From positions 62,001 to 126,000 of the forward strand of contig NZ_BAGB01000169.1 of the NCBI RefSeq assembly GCF_000308615.1: a stretch of DNA of 64,000 bases, in the 5' to 3' direction. This DNA comes from Nocardia jiangxiensis NBRC 101359 (lineage in GTDB: Bacteria; Actinomycetota; Actinomycetes; Mycobacteriales; Mycobacteriaceae). The position numbers were made by a program, and so were the translations under genes. Positions within the stretch are counted from its first letter, which is position 1. Each line of letters begins with the position of its first letter. The notes beneath the pieces are model-generated. The model was not told the origin of the DNA, searched no databases, and saw only the letters and a program-made list of their open reading frames with translations. Positions 34,661 to 44,379 of this stretch are shown one piece after another.

Positions 34661-37600
34661 ATGGGCGACAGCGACCCGTTGAAGACACAGCACACCGCGA
34701 TCTACGACGTCGCGGCGGAGCTGACGGATGCCGGATTCGGCGACGCCCAGGAGATCGGCCGCGGCGGTTTCGGCGTGGTGTACCGCTGCAACCAGGTGGC
34801 CCTGGACCGTGTCGTGGCGATCAAGGTGCTCACCGGCGACCTGGACGAGCAAGATCGGGAGCGGTTCGTCCGGGAACAGCGGGCGATGGGCCGGCTGACC
34901 GGGCATCCGAACATCGTGGGCGTGCTGCAGGTGGGTACCACCACGTCCGGGTTGCCCTATCTGGTGATGCCTTTCTATCCGCAGGATTCCCTCGAGGTGT
35001 GGATCCGCCGGCACGGCCCGCTGTCGGTCGAGCAGACGCTGCAACTGGGGGTGAAGCTGGCCGGGGCTCTCGAGACCGGACACCGGCTCGGCATCCTGCA
35101 CCGCGACATCAAACCCGGCAACATCCTGATGTCCGAATACGGTGAACCGGCACTGACCGATTTCGGGATCGCGCGCATCCCCGGCGGATTTCGCACCGCG
35201 ACCGGCACGGTCACCGGTTCGCCGGCGTTCACCGCGCCGGAGGTACTGGCCGGCGAGGCGCCCACTCCGGCGGCCGACGTCTACGGACTCGGCGCCACCT
35301 TGTTCGCTGCGCTGACCGGGCATGCCGCGTTCGAACGGCACAGCGGCGAGCAGGTCGTGGCCCAGTTCCTGCGCATCACCAGCCAACCGGTGCCGAATCC
35401 GCGCGAGCACGGCATCGACGACGACATCGCGATGGTGGTCGAACAGGCGATGGCCCGTGATCCCGCGCAACGACCCTCCCCCGCGGCATTGGGTGCGCAG
35501 TTGCAGCGTCTGCAGGCCGGGCGCGGCGGATCCGTCGATGAGATGGCGGTACGGGCCGAAGCGGTTGCGCCGCCGCCGGAGAGCACCTCGGTTCCGCCGG
35601 TTCCGCTGACCAGTGGCCGCGCGCCGGTACGCAGGCACGTGCGGTTCGGTTCACCGGCCGGCGCCAAGGCGCTGCTGCCGATGGAGCTGACGAGTTTCGT
35701 CGGCCGGCGCACCGATCTGACCGAGGCCAAACATCTGTTGGCGAACTCCCGGCTGGTGACGTCGACCGGAATCGGCGGGGTGGGCAAGACGCGACTGGCG
35801 TTGCGGGTGGCTACCGGGGCGCAGCGGGATTTCGCCGACGGGGTGTGGCTGGTCGAACTCGCGGAGTTGCACGACGGCGCTCTCCTGCCGGGCGTGATCG
35901 CCGCGGCTGTGGGGTTGCGTCCCCAGGCACAGCCGGTGCTGGACGTGCTGGTCGAATATCTCGCGTCGCGCCGGGCGCTGCTGGTGCTGGACAACTGCGA
36001 GCAGATCGTGGATGCGACGGCGAAGGTCGCGGAGACGCTGCTGCGGGCATGTCCGACGTTGCGGATCCTCGCCACCAGCCGGGAGCCCTTGAACATCGGT
36101 GGCGAAGCGGTGCTGCACGTGCAGCCACTATCCGCTCCCGATTCGGATCGGCACCCGTCGCTGCGAGGTGCACGCCGGTATGACGCGGTCAACCTGTTCG
36201 TCGAACGGGCCACCGCCGCGGTCCCCGACTTCACACTCACCGAGGGCAATCTCGCCGCCGTGACCGAGATCTGTCAGCGCCTCGACGGCTTGCCGTTGGC
36301 GATCGAGTTGGCCGCGGCCCGGCTGCGGACGCTGTCGCCCGAACAGGTCCGGGCGCGGCTCACCGACAGATATGCACTGCTGACCCGCGGCAGCCGAAGC
36401 GCGCCGAGCCGCCAGCAGACGCTGCAATGGTGCATCGACTGGAGTTTTTCACTGTGTACTCCGGCCGAACAGCAAGTGTGGGCTCACCTTTCGGTATTCG
36501 CCGGCGGTTTCGAGCTCGACGCCGCCGAACAGGTGTGCTCGTGCGGCCTCGCGGCGGAGAATCTGTTCGACGTACTGGCCGCGCTGGTCGACAAGTCGGT
36601 CGTGATCCGGGAGGAGTCCGATGCGGTCGTGCGCTTCCGGATGCTCGAGACGGTGCGCGAATACGGGCGCGGCAAACTCCAGGAGGCCGGCGAATATCCG
36701 GAACTGCTTCGCCGCCACCGGGATTGGTACCGCGAGTTCGCCGAGCGCGTGGAAGCCGACTGGTTCAGCCCGCGCCAGCGCGACTGGATCGCCCGCATCG
36801 AACGCGAACAAACGAACCTCCGAGAAGCATTGCGATCGTGCCTGACGGTCACCGACCTGGAACCCGACGCCGCGTTGTCGTTCGCGGCGACCATCCAGCT
36901 GTTCTGGTTCTCCCGAGGCCAACTCGGCGAGGCTCGGCACTGGCTGGACCACGCTCTCGCCCTCGAGCCCGCTACCGCCACGGCGGCGCGGGCCAGAGCA
37001 CTCTGGCGCGCCTGCCTGGTGACCGAGTCCCAGGACGATCTCGCGGTTGCGTCCGCCATAGCGCAGCAAGCACGGGATCTGATCGCAGGCAGCGACAACC
37101 CGATCGTGCAGGCGTTCGCGAATCTCACCCTGGGCCTGCACGCGGTCCGCATCGGCGACTCGCCCAGCGCGGACGCTCCCCTGCAGGCCGCCTTCGCGGT
37201 CTTCACCGAACAGGACGACATCTACGGGCGGATCTGGTGTCTGCTCGGGCTCGGTTGGGTGCACGCATTACGGGACGAGAGCACACAGGCTCTGCGGTGC
37301 TACGAGACGGCCCTCGAGATCATCGAATCCTACGGCGGTTCGGTACATCTGGTGTATGCCCTGTGGGGAGCGGCGGTGGCCGCCTGGCGCCAGGGCGACC
37401 GCGATCGAGCGCTGGGGTTGCTGCGCAAACAGCTGCAGCAGGCCCGGAAGCAGCAAGATCTGCTCATGGCCGCGATAGCGCTGGAAACATTGGCATGGGT
37501 CGTGGGTACCCACGGCAGTGCGCGCCGCACCGCCGTACTGCTGGGCGCCGCACAGGCACTGGCCCGGGAGATCGGCGCGTCCCCCGTGCTGTTCCCGGAA

Positions 37601-37966
37601 ACCGCAGTCCACCACGAAGACTGCGAACGATCGGCCCGTCGCACGCTCGGTCCGCAAGCGTTCGAGACCGCGTACCGCAAGGGCATGTCACTGGATCTGC
37701 TGTCCGCGACCGGCTATGCCCTGGACGAGCAACCGCAGGCCGCACCGCCCGGCGCAGGTCCGTCGGTGGAGCTGACCAAACGGGAGCGGGAGGTGGCCGG
37801 CCTCGTCGCCGAGGGCCTGACCAACAAGGCCGTCGCCAGTCGTCTGCACATCTCCCAACGCACTGCCGCCGGACACGTCGAACACATCCTGACCAAACTC
37901 GGTTTCACCTCACGCACCCGGATCGCGGCGTGGGTCGCCGAGCAGAGCGGCTCCGCGGAGAGTTGA
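34661..37966 (+). CDS. Serine/threonine kinase-STAND ATPase-LuxR fusion regulator
   Basis: 1101 residues in three parts. The kinase domain (about 25-285) has GRGGFGVVY, Lys55, HRD 147-149 and DFG 167-169 and is very similar to the kinase of the PknK-like protein at 17366. The middle part is an NB-ARC/AfsR-type ATPase starting SFVGRRTDLTEAKHLL with Walker A GIGGVGKT and Walker B LLVLDNCE, followed by TPR-like repeats. The last about 65 residues are a LuxR helix-turn-helix (LTKREREVAGLVAEG, TAAGHVEHILTKLG). Unlike the first protein it can bind DNA itself, so kinase, ATPase switch and output lie in one chain. Target genes unknown. Confidence 0.9.
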   Translation: MGDSDPLKTQHTAIYDVAAELTDAGFGDAQEIGRGGFGVVYRCNQVALDRVVAIKVLTGDLDEQDRERFVREQRAMGRLTGHPNIVGVLQVGTTTSGLPYLVMPFYPQDSLEVWIRRHGPLSVEQTLQLGVKLAGALETGHRLGILHRDIKPGNILMSEYGEPALTDFGIARIPGGFRTATGTVTGSPAFTAPEVLAGEAPTPAADVYGLGATLFAALTGHAAFERHSGEQVVAQFLRITSQPVPNPREHGIDDDIAMVVEQAMARDPAQRPSPAALGAQLQRLQAGRGGSVDEMAVRAEAVAPPPESTSVPPVPLTSGRAPVRRHVRFGSPAGAKALLPMELTSFVGRRTDLTEAKHLLANSRLVTSTGIGGVGKTRLALRVATGAQRDFADGVWLVELAELHDGALLPGVIAAAVGLRPQAQPVLDVLVEYLASRRALLVLDNCEQIVDATAKVAETLLRACPTLRILATSREPLNIGGEAVLHVQPLSAPDSDRHPSLRGARRYDAVNLFVERATAAVPDFTLTEGNLAAVTEICQRLDGLPLAIELAAARLRTLSPEQVRARLTDRYALLTRGSRSAPSRQQTLQWCIDWSFSLCTPAEQQVWAHLSVFAGGFELDAAEQVCSCGLAAENLFDVLAALVDKSVVIREESDAVVRFRMLETVREYGRGKLQEAGEYPELLRRHRDWYREFAERVEADWFSPRQRDWIARIEREQTNLREALRSCLTVTDLEPDAALSFAATIQLFWFSRGQLGEARHWLDHALALEPATATAARARALWRACLVTESQDDLAVASAIAQQARDLIAGSDNPIVQAFANLTLGLHAVRIGDSPSADAPLQAAFAVFTEQDDIYGRIWCLLGLGWVHALRDESTQALRCYETALEIIESYGGSVHLVYALWGAAVAAWRQGDRDRALGLLRKQLQQARKQQDLLMAAIALETLAWVVGTHGSARRTAVLLGAAQALAREIGASPVLFPETAVHHEDCERSARRTLGPQAFETAYRKGMSLDLLSATGYALDEQPQAAPPGAGPSVELTKREREVAGLVAEGLTNKAVASRLHISQRTAAGHVEHILTKLGFTSRTRIAAWVAEQSGSAES

Positions 37967-38705
37967 TCGGTTCGTTTGGACGGGGTATGTGCCCGGCGGC
38001 AGTTTGGCCGCTGTCGCAGCAGCCCCGCGGACTCCGTAGATGATCTCGGGCTCGATGTATGGAGCAGTCGAAGCGCTGCCGGACCGACGCTGCGGGCCGG
38101 TTGCGATGACGGCGGTCGGATGCCGGGGCGTGCAGCACTGTTGCGCTCTCAGCGAAACAGGTGAGCATCGTTCGGCCCCACCGGCGGCCGGGTCGGTCTC
38201 GCCGCTGACCGCGCGGGCGGCCTGGGCGAATAATCCTTGCGACACCAAGACGATGCAGATATGTGACCGGTTCGAAACCCATTGGAGCAGGGTCAATTTC
38301 ACAGAATAGCTTGCCAGCCGGACTGGACGGACAGTTACGCCTCACGCAAAGCCGTTCGACTCCAACACATTTCGCTCATTGCCGATTCGCAACCGAGGGG
38401 CAGCGATGTTGCCCGCAGCCAAGGCCGCATCGAACACCCCCTCCCACGCGAGCAACCTTCTGGTTAAATCGATCTCGGCGTGTGGACCGCGCGTGGTCGC
38501 GCTATCGGCCGAAGTTCGCTCGAGGCCAGCGAGCGCAGCGTCATCGGCATTTTCGATCACAGAATGATATCCCTCGGGCGCGAACGCCCAATTGCGTACC
38601 AGCGCGGACGGATTCGCGCGCAGCAACCTCGATCTCGTGCGACCCTGTAGGCCCCGGGCGCTCATACCGGGATTCAGCACACGCCTTCGAGAGGGTGGAC
38701 GGACT
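37967..38705. other. 739-bp gap without a supported gene
   Basis: The region between the kinase-LuxR gene and the acidic repeat protein has several open frames on both strands but none with recognisable family motifs. A minus-strand frame at about 38342-38620 has protein-like composition, but no start or ribosome site supports it. The promoter of the acidic protein must lie at its right end; GAGAGGGTGG at 38689 precedes the ATG. Confidence 0.45.
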
Positions 38706-41700
38706 ATGACAACTCCCGACGACCGGACGATGACCGACGACGACACGGCCGACGCCGCGGAGACCACTACAGCTAACGGTGCCACCGCAGTGAACGGAAC
38801 GGCACCCGCTGAGGGTGAACCGAAAGTCGAGGGTCAGCCTTCGGTTGCCGAAAATGAAGGGACACAGGAGGTTACGGAAGGATTGACGGAAAGTGACGAG
38901 GCGGGGATCGAGGACGAGCCCGCCACGAATGTGACGGCAGAGGTGACCGCCGCCGATGAATCAACGGCCGACGCGAGCGAGTCGACCGGACAGGATGAAG
39001 CGACCGCCGAAGATGAGACGGCGGCCGAGGACAGCGACACCGAGACCGATGGATCGGCCGAGGCATCGACATTGGAGACGGCCGCCGACTCGGAGTCGGT
39101 AACCGAAGATGAAGCGCCGCAGGAGGATCCGCAGCAAGAAACCGGATCCGACATCGCGGACCCGCCCCTGGAGCCGGAACCGATAACTACCGACGGCGAC
39201 GCCACAACTGAGGACGGCGCCACCGCCGAGTCGACCGCAGCAACCGCGACCGAGCCCACTTCAGTCTCCGAAGACGAAGCGCCACAAGCCGACCCGGAGC
39301 CCGCAGCCGGATCCGAGATCGCGGAGACGACAGACGAGACAGAGCCGGTAGCTACCGACAGCGAAGCGGAAGCCCAAGGTACCGAGGAGTCTCCGGCAGA
39401 GGAGGTCGCCGAGAACGCGACCGAGCCGGAGTCGATCAACGAAGAGGAAGCGCAGCAAATCACCCCGCAGGCCGAGGCTGGATCCGAGCCCTCGAACACG
39501 ACCGATGAGACAGAGCCGGTAGCCGCCGACAGCGACACCGCAACCGAAGACGCCGCCGCGGCGACCGAGTCGGAGCCGACCGCCGGAGAGGAAGCGGCAA
39601 CCGCTACCCCGGAGCCCGAGGTCGCCGATACAACCGACGAGACGAACCCGGTCCCTGCGGACAGCGACACCGCAACCGAAGACGGGACTGTCGAGGAGGC
39701 CGCGGCAGAATCGACCGAGTCGACGTTGGTCGTCGAAGACGAAGCGCCGCAGCACAACCCGGAGACCGAGATCGCGGACGAGACGGAGTCGATAGCTACC
39801 GACAGCGAGGCCGCAACCGAAGCTACCGAGGAGACTCCCACAGAGGAGGTCGCCGAGAGCGCGACCGAGCCGGAGGCAATCAAGGAGGAAGCGTCGCAGG
39901 CCGCCCCGGAAGCCGCGGCCGGATCCGAGGTCGCCGATACGACCGACGAGACAAAGCCGGTCGCTGCCGACAGCGCCGCCGAGACCGAGGACGAGGCTAC
40001 TGAGGAGGCCGCCGTTGCGGTTGCCGAATCCGAGGAGATCACCGAAGGCGAAGCGCCACAGGCTGACGCGGAGGCTGGATCCGACACAGCCGAGGAGATA
40101 GCGCCGGTAACTGCCGACAGCAACCCCGCGACCGAGGACGAGGCCGCCCAGGAGGGGACCGCCGCTGCGGACACGATCGACGAGGCTGAGACGGTAGATA
40201 GCGACAGCGCCCCAGAGGGTACGGCCGATACTCCGGCAGAGGAGGCCACCGCTGCGGAGTCCGAACCGGAGACGATCACCGAAGATACGGCGTCGCAAGC
40301 TGCCCCGGAGGCCGAATCGGAAATCGCGGACGAATCCGACGAGACGGAGCCGGTCGCTATTGACGGCGACGCCGCGACCGATGACGAGGCCACAGCAGAG
40401 GGGACCGCTGCGGCAACCGAGTCGGAGGAAATCACCGAAGACGCAGCGACACAAGCCGACCCGGAGCCCGGAGCCGGGCTCGAGATCGCAGACACGACCG
40501 ACGCGACGGAGCCGGTCGCTACCGACAGCGAGGAAGCAGCTCCGGCCGAAACCTCCGCAGACGAGATTGCCACCGACGCATCCGAATCGGAGGAGTTCAC
40601 CGAGGACACGGCATCGCAGGCCGACCCGGAGACGGAGACCGAATCCGACATCGCGGACACGACCGACGAGGAAGACACGGTCACTACCGACACCGAAGAA
40701 GCGGCTGCGGCCGAAACCTCCGCAGATGAGGTTGCACCTGAGGAGTCCGAATCGGACGAGATCACCGAGGACACCGCACCGCAGGCCGACCCGGAGGCCG
40801 AGACCGAATCCGACATCGCGGACACGACCGACGAGGAAGACACGGTCGCCACCGACACCGAAGAAGCAGCTCCGGCCGAAACTCCCGCAGACGAGGTTGC
40901 CGCTGAGGAGTCCCAACCGGAGACGACAACCGAAGACGCAGTGGTGCAAGCTGACTCTGAGACCACGGCCGGACCCGATGTCGCGGAGACGACCGACGAG
41001 ACGGAGCCGGTGGGTGCCGACAGCGAAGCCGTAGCCGAGGGCGGGGACGCTGCTGAGACTCCGGCGGACGAGATTGCCGGGGCCGAGGCAGAAGAGATCT
41101 CCGAAGACGCAGTGGCGCAGGCTGATACGGAGGCCGAGGCTGTGGATACCGCTGCGGAATCGGAACCGGTGTCTGTCGAAGACGAGGCTGTCGCGGGTAC
41201 GGAGTCCGCCGACGGTGAGTCCGGTGCCGAGTTGCAGCCAGCTACCGAGGACGAGCGGGCCGCCGAGGGTGTGGAGTCGGCACCGGATGTCGCCGAGTCG
41301 GACACCGAGCCTGCCGCCGATGACGCAGCGGCGCAGGCTGATTCGGCTGAAGATCCCACGCAGGGCGCTGACGCCGGGGAGCCCATGGCTGAGGTCGGGG
41401 CCGGTGCGGGCGATGCCGTGGACGTGGTCGCTGAATCAGCGGAGGAAGTCGTGGCCGAAGCATCGGATTCGGTCGAGGCCGACACGGAAGACGGCGAAGC
41501 GCCAGCCGCCGACGCAGCCGCTGTTGCGGACGAGGCACAGGGCGAGCAGGCCGATGTCGCGGAGACATCCGCGGACAGTGAGACACCGGCAGAGGGCGAT
41601 GCACCTGCCGACAGCGAGACACCCGCCGAGAGTGAAACACCTACCGACACTGAGGAAGTAGCTCGGACCGAGGCGGAGGAAGTGGAGGCAACCCGACAGG

Positions 41701-43892
41701 AGGGTGAGACCGTCACTCCCGATGCGGACGTGTCCGGGGAGGCGGAGGCCGTGGCCAATTCCGCAGAGTCGCTTGCCGTCACGGGTGAAGAGGTCGTCGC
41801 AGACGAGTCGACGGTTGACGCGGAGCAGGCCCTGGTCGAGACGGCCGCGGAGGATGAGGGTGTGACCGCCGCCGAGGGTGAGGCTGCGCCTGAGGGGCAG
41901 ACTGCGGCTGAAGGCGAGAGTGCGTCAGAGGGCGAGGCTGCGGCTGAAGGCGAGGCTGTGACTGAGGCGGCCGAGTTGGTCGCGGATGCGGGTGCGGAGG
42001 ATGCCGCCGAGGCGGACGAGTCCGCTGAAACCACGGCGGTGGCCGAGGACGAATCCGGCGCGGAGTCGGTGGCGGCGGATGCTGCCGAGGAGGACGCAGC
42101 AGCAGACAGCGACACGGATGCCGAGGCGGTCGCGGAAGTGGTAGCTGTCGAGGATCAGGCCGTCGCTCAGGATGAGACCGAGGCCGAGGTGGAAGCACCG
42201 ATCGAGGCTGAGGCGGATACGCCGGTTGCGGCAAGCGACGAGGTCGAGGAAGCGATCGACCCGTCGGGGAGCCAGGTCACTGAGGAGACTGCGGAATCCG
42301 AGGTCGAGGTGACCGCGGACGCCGAAGCGCAACCGGAGGTCGACGCCGAGGCTGAGCCTACGGTAGAGCCCGAGCCGAGTTCCGACGCTCAGGCCGAACC
42401 CGAACTGGAAGCCGAGCCTGAGCCGAACTCCGACACCGAGGCACAATCCGAACTGCAAGCTGAAGCCGAGCCCGCGGAGGAGCCCGAGCCAAGTTCGGAT
42501 GCTCAGGCGCAACCCGAGCCGGAAACCGCGGAGGAGCCCGAGCCAAGTTCCGACGCTCAGGCGCAACCCGAACCGGAAACCGAAACCGAGCCCGCGGCAG
42601 AGTCCGAGGCAAGTTCAGATGCTCAGGCGGAGCCGGAGCTGGTCACGGAAGCTGAGGCCGAGCCTGCGGTGCAAGAGGATTCGGCCGAGCCGGAAACGGT
42701 GGTTGCAGAAGGTGGGATAGCGGTCGACACCGAGACCGTCGGTGCCATCGACGAAACCGTTGCGGACGAGGGTGATTCGGCCGAGCAGACCGCGGAGACC
42801 GTGGCCGTTGCCGAAGACGAGCCGGAATCGGGTATCGAAGCGGAAGCCGAACTGGTGACAGATGCTGAAGCCGAAGCAGGGCAGGATTCCGAAGCAGAAG
42901 CAGAGCCGGAAGCCGCAGCCGCGCCAGAGGCAGAGGCAGAGGCAGAGGCAGAGGCAGAGGCAGAGGCAGAGGCAGAGGCAGAGGCAGAGGCAGAGGACGA
43001 TTCGGAGCAAGCGACAGAGCCGGTAGCCGAGACCGAGGCGGAACAAGCCACCGAGACCGATCCGGAACAGGAAACCGAGCCGGTAGCCGAGACCGAGCCT
43101 GTGGCGGAAACCGAACCGGAACAAGCAACCGATCCAGCAGCCGACAGCGATCCGGAGCAAGCAACCGAGCCTGTTGCGGAGACCGAGCTGGAACACGCAA
43201 TCCAGGCGGTGGCTGAATCCGAATCGGAGCAAACGGCCGAGCCAGCTGCCGAAACCGAGCCGGAGCACGCGACCCAGGCGGTAACCGAAGCCGAGGTGGA
43301 GCCTGAGCTGGATCCGGAAGACTCCCCCGAGCTCCTCGTCGAGGAGCTGACCGACGACGAGCCTGCCGGTCCGGTCGAGGAAGCTGTTGACGGCGAGAGT
43401 GTTTCGCTCGAAGAGGGCGTGCTCGACGAGGTCGCGGAGGCCGAACCGTTCGTGGACGCCGAGCCGGAGGCGGACGCCGAAGCGGAGCTGGAAGGGGAAG
43501 CTGCGGACGCGGAGACCGAAGAACCGCAGGCGGAACCGAGCGAGCCTGCCGAGGATGCGGCAACCGACGACACCGATGCCGAAGGTGTGGTGGATGCCGA
43601 GCACGCGGCGGAAGCCGCACCGGTCGGGACGCGGGATCTCGTGGCGTACTCGAGTTCGGTTGTGCTGGCGGAGAAGCCGGCCGCATCGGGTGACAGCGCC
43701 GGGGCGATCATCAACGAGCAGGCGGCGACGATCAACGATCAGGCGCGGATCATCGCGAAACTGGAACGCCGGGTGCTGGCCCTGGAGACCATCATCAAAG
43801 CACAGGAGGCACAATCCAATTCACTGGTCGGGCTGGTTGCGACCTACAAGAATGAATTGACCAGTCTCACTGCGGATCTCATGGACCTCTGA
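38706..43892 (+). CDS. Giant acidic repeat protein with C-terminal coiled coil
   Basis: 1728 residues, extremely rich in Glu, Ala, Asp, Thr, Ser and Val and almost devoid of Lys/Arg until the end. No signal peptide or membrane segment is visible, so it is probably cytoplasmic and disordered. About 12 degenerate units of 45-55 residues run through 39147-41150, then less regular E/A/P-rich sequence, then a run of Glu-Ala pairs. The last about 60 residues differ: INEQAATINDQARIIAKLE, then RRVLALETIIK, a hydrophobic heptad pattern typical of an oligomerising coiled coil. Start is ATG 38706 after GAGAGGGTGG. I do not recognise a family. It could be a scaffold or a phase-separating, cell-pole or cation-buffering protein; this is speculation. 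Confidence 0.8.
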   Translation: MTTPDDRTMTDDDTADAAETTTANGATAVNGTAPAEGEPKVEGQPSVAENEGTQEVTEGLTESDEAGIEDEPATNVTAEVTAADESTADASESTGQDEATAEDETAAEDSDTETDGSAEASTLETAADSESVTEDEAPQEDPQQETGSDIADPPLEPEPITTDGDATTEDGATAESTAATATEPTSVSEDEAPQADPEPAAGSEIAETTDETEPVATDSEAEAQGTEESPAEEVAENATEPESINEEEAQQITPQAEAGSEPSNTTDETEPVAADSDTATEDAAAATESEPTAGEEAATATPEPEVADTTDETNPVPADSDTATEDGTVEEAAAESTESTLVVEDEAPQHNPETEIADETESIATDSEAATEATEETPTEEVAESATEPEAIKEEASQAAPEAAAGSEVADTTDETKPVAADSAAETEDEATEEAAVAVAESEEITEGEAPQADAEAGSDTAEEIAPVTADSNPATEDEAAQEGTAAADTIDEAETVDSDSAPEGTADTPAEEATAAESEPETITEDTASQAAPEAESEIADESDETEPVAIDGDAATDDEATAEGTAAATESEEITEDAATQADPEPGAGLEIADTTDATEPVATDSEEAAPAETSADEIATDASESEEFTEDTASQADPETETESDIADTTDEEDTVTTDTEEAAAAETSADEVAPEESESDEITEDTAPQADPEAETESDIADTTDEEDTVATDTEEAAPAETPADEVAAEESQPETTTEDAVVQADSETTAGPDVAETTDETEPVGADSEAVAEGGDAAETPADEIAGAEAEEISEDAVAQADTEAEAVDTAAESEPVSVEDEAVAGTESADGESGAELQPATEDERAAEGVESAPDVAESDTEPAADDAAAQADSAEDPTQGADAGEPMAEVGAGAGDAVDVVAESAEEVVAEASDSVEADTEDGEAPAADAAAVADEAQGEQADVAETSADSETPAEGDAPADSETPAESETPTDTEEVARTEAEEVEATRQEGETVTPDADVSGEAEAVANSAESLAVTGEEVVADESTVDAEQALVETAAEDEGVTAAEGEAAPEGQTAAEGESASEGEAAAEGEAVTEAAELVADAGAEDAAEADESAETTAVAEDESGAESVAADAAEEDAAADSDTDAEAVAEVVAVEDQAVAQDETEAEVEAPIEAEADTPVAASDEVEEAIDPSGSQVTEETAESEVEVTADAEAQPEVDAEAEPTVEPEPSSDAQAEPELEAEPEPNSDTEAQSELQAEAEPAEEPEPSSDAQAQPEPETAEEPEPSSDAQAQPEPETETEPAAESEASSDAQAEPELVTEAEAEPAVQEDSAEPETVVAEGGIAVDTETVGAIDETVADEGDSAEQTAETVAVAEDEPESGIEAEAELVTDAEAEAGQDSEAEAEPEAAAAPEAEAEAEAEAEAEAEAEAEAEAEDDSEQATEPVAETEAEQATETDPEQETEPVAETEPVAETEPEQATDPAADSDPEQATEPVAETELEHAIQAVAESESEQTAEPAAETEPEHATQAVTEAEVEPELDPEDSPELLVEELTDDEPAGPVEEAVDGESVSLEEGVLDEVAEAEPFVDAEPEADAEAELEGEAADAETEEPQAEPSEPAEDAATDDTDAEGVVDAEHAAEAAPVGTRDLVAYSSSVVLAEKPAASGDSAGAIINEQAATINDQARIIAKLERRVLALETIIKAQEAQSNSLVGLVATYKNELTSLTADLMDL
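39147..41150 (+). repeat. About 12 degenerate ~150-165 bp coding repeats
   Basis: Units share the pattern DTTDETEPVATDSE, then acidic/Ala filler, then EDxAPQADPE. Neighbouring units beginning at 40641 and 40806 (165 bp apart) are nearly identical over about 60 bp, showing recent duplication; others have diverged. Copy number probably varies between strains. Confidence 0.7.
42927..42992 (+). repeat. (GAGGCA)11 microsatellite
   Basis: Eleven perfect GAGGCA hexamers encode Glu-Ala pairs within the acidic protein, followed by GAGGAC. Hexamer slippage would change length without breaking the frame. Confidence 0.9.
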
Positions 43893-43905
43893 CCGCGAGA
43901 ACGCT

Positions 43906-43935
43906 GGGAGGCGTCGCAGACTCGCGGCGCCTCCC
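43906..43935 (+). terminator. Hairpin after the acidic protein gene
   Basis: GGGAGGCG (43906-43913) pairs perfectly with CGCCTCCC (43928-43935), with three more pairs inside after one mismatch. It starts 13 bp after the stop codon. The following stretch to 44379 shows no supported gene. Confidence 0.75.
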
Positions 43936-44379
43936 ATCCTCACCCGCTCTATCTGCGACCGTGCAGGAAGGGCGGGTGATTTCGTCCAACCACATCGATG
44001 CAAGCCGCAGCCGGATGCCCGGTAACGTGCGATTCCGCCATCGTGCCACTCATGGCGTCGGCATCACGGCACAGCGGCCCTCACGGGCGTGCGCACCGCA
44101 ATGTTCTTCTGCGCGGTGCTGTTACTGGTGCGCGGGGCAGTCGTCATCCTGTTCCGACAGCGCCCGCACCAGTCCGCGCCCGAATCGGTCGTCGCCGAAC
44201 GCGGGTGATCCGCAGCCGACATCACCGTGCACCATCGCGGCGTTCGAGTATCACGTCGAACGCCGCACCCGGCACCGGCTCGGACCACACTCCCGATCTG
44301 CAGAACCACTGTCGATCGCGACAATGCATGCGCTGCTACGGAATTCAGCTTCACCACGCAACCGCCGAGCGAACGAGCC

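Noticed and set aside
38244..38290. tRNA-like T-loop GGTTCGAAACCC
   Set aside because: The loop sequence fits, but the 5-bp T-stem has two mismatches and no acceptor or anticodon arm can be folded around it.
38342..38620. Minus-strand frame with protein-like composition before the acidic protein gene
   Set aside because: No recognisable domain, start context or ribosome site; left as uncertain gap sequence.
39147..41150. CRISPR-like or intergenic repeat array
   Set aside because: The repeats are in-frame degenerate protein repeats without constant repeat/spacer architecture; no CRISPR array or cas gene was seen in the window.
38834..42115. Very long open frames on the minus strand (and other frames) opposite the acidic repeat gene
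   Set aside because: They are Ser/Ala or Arg/Leu low-complexity shadows created by the GC-rich Glu/Ala/Asp codons; no start, ribosome site or family motif supports them.
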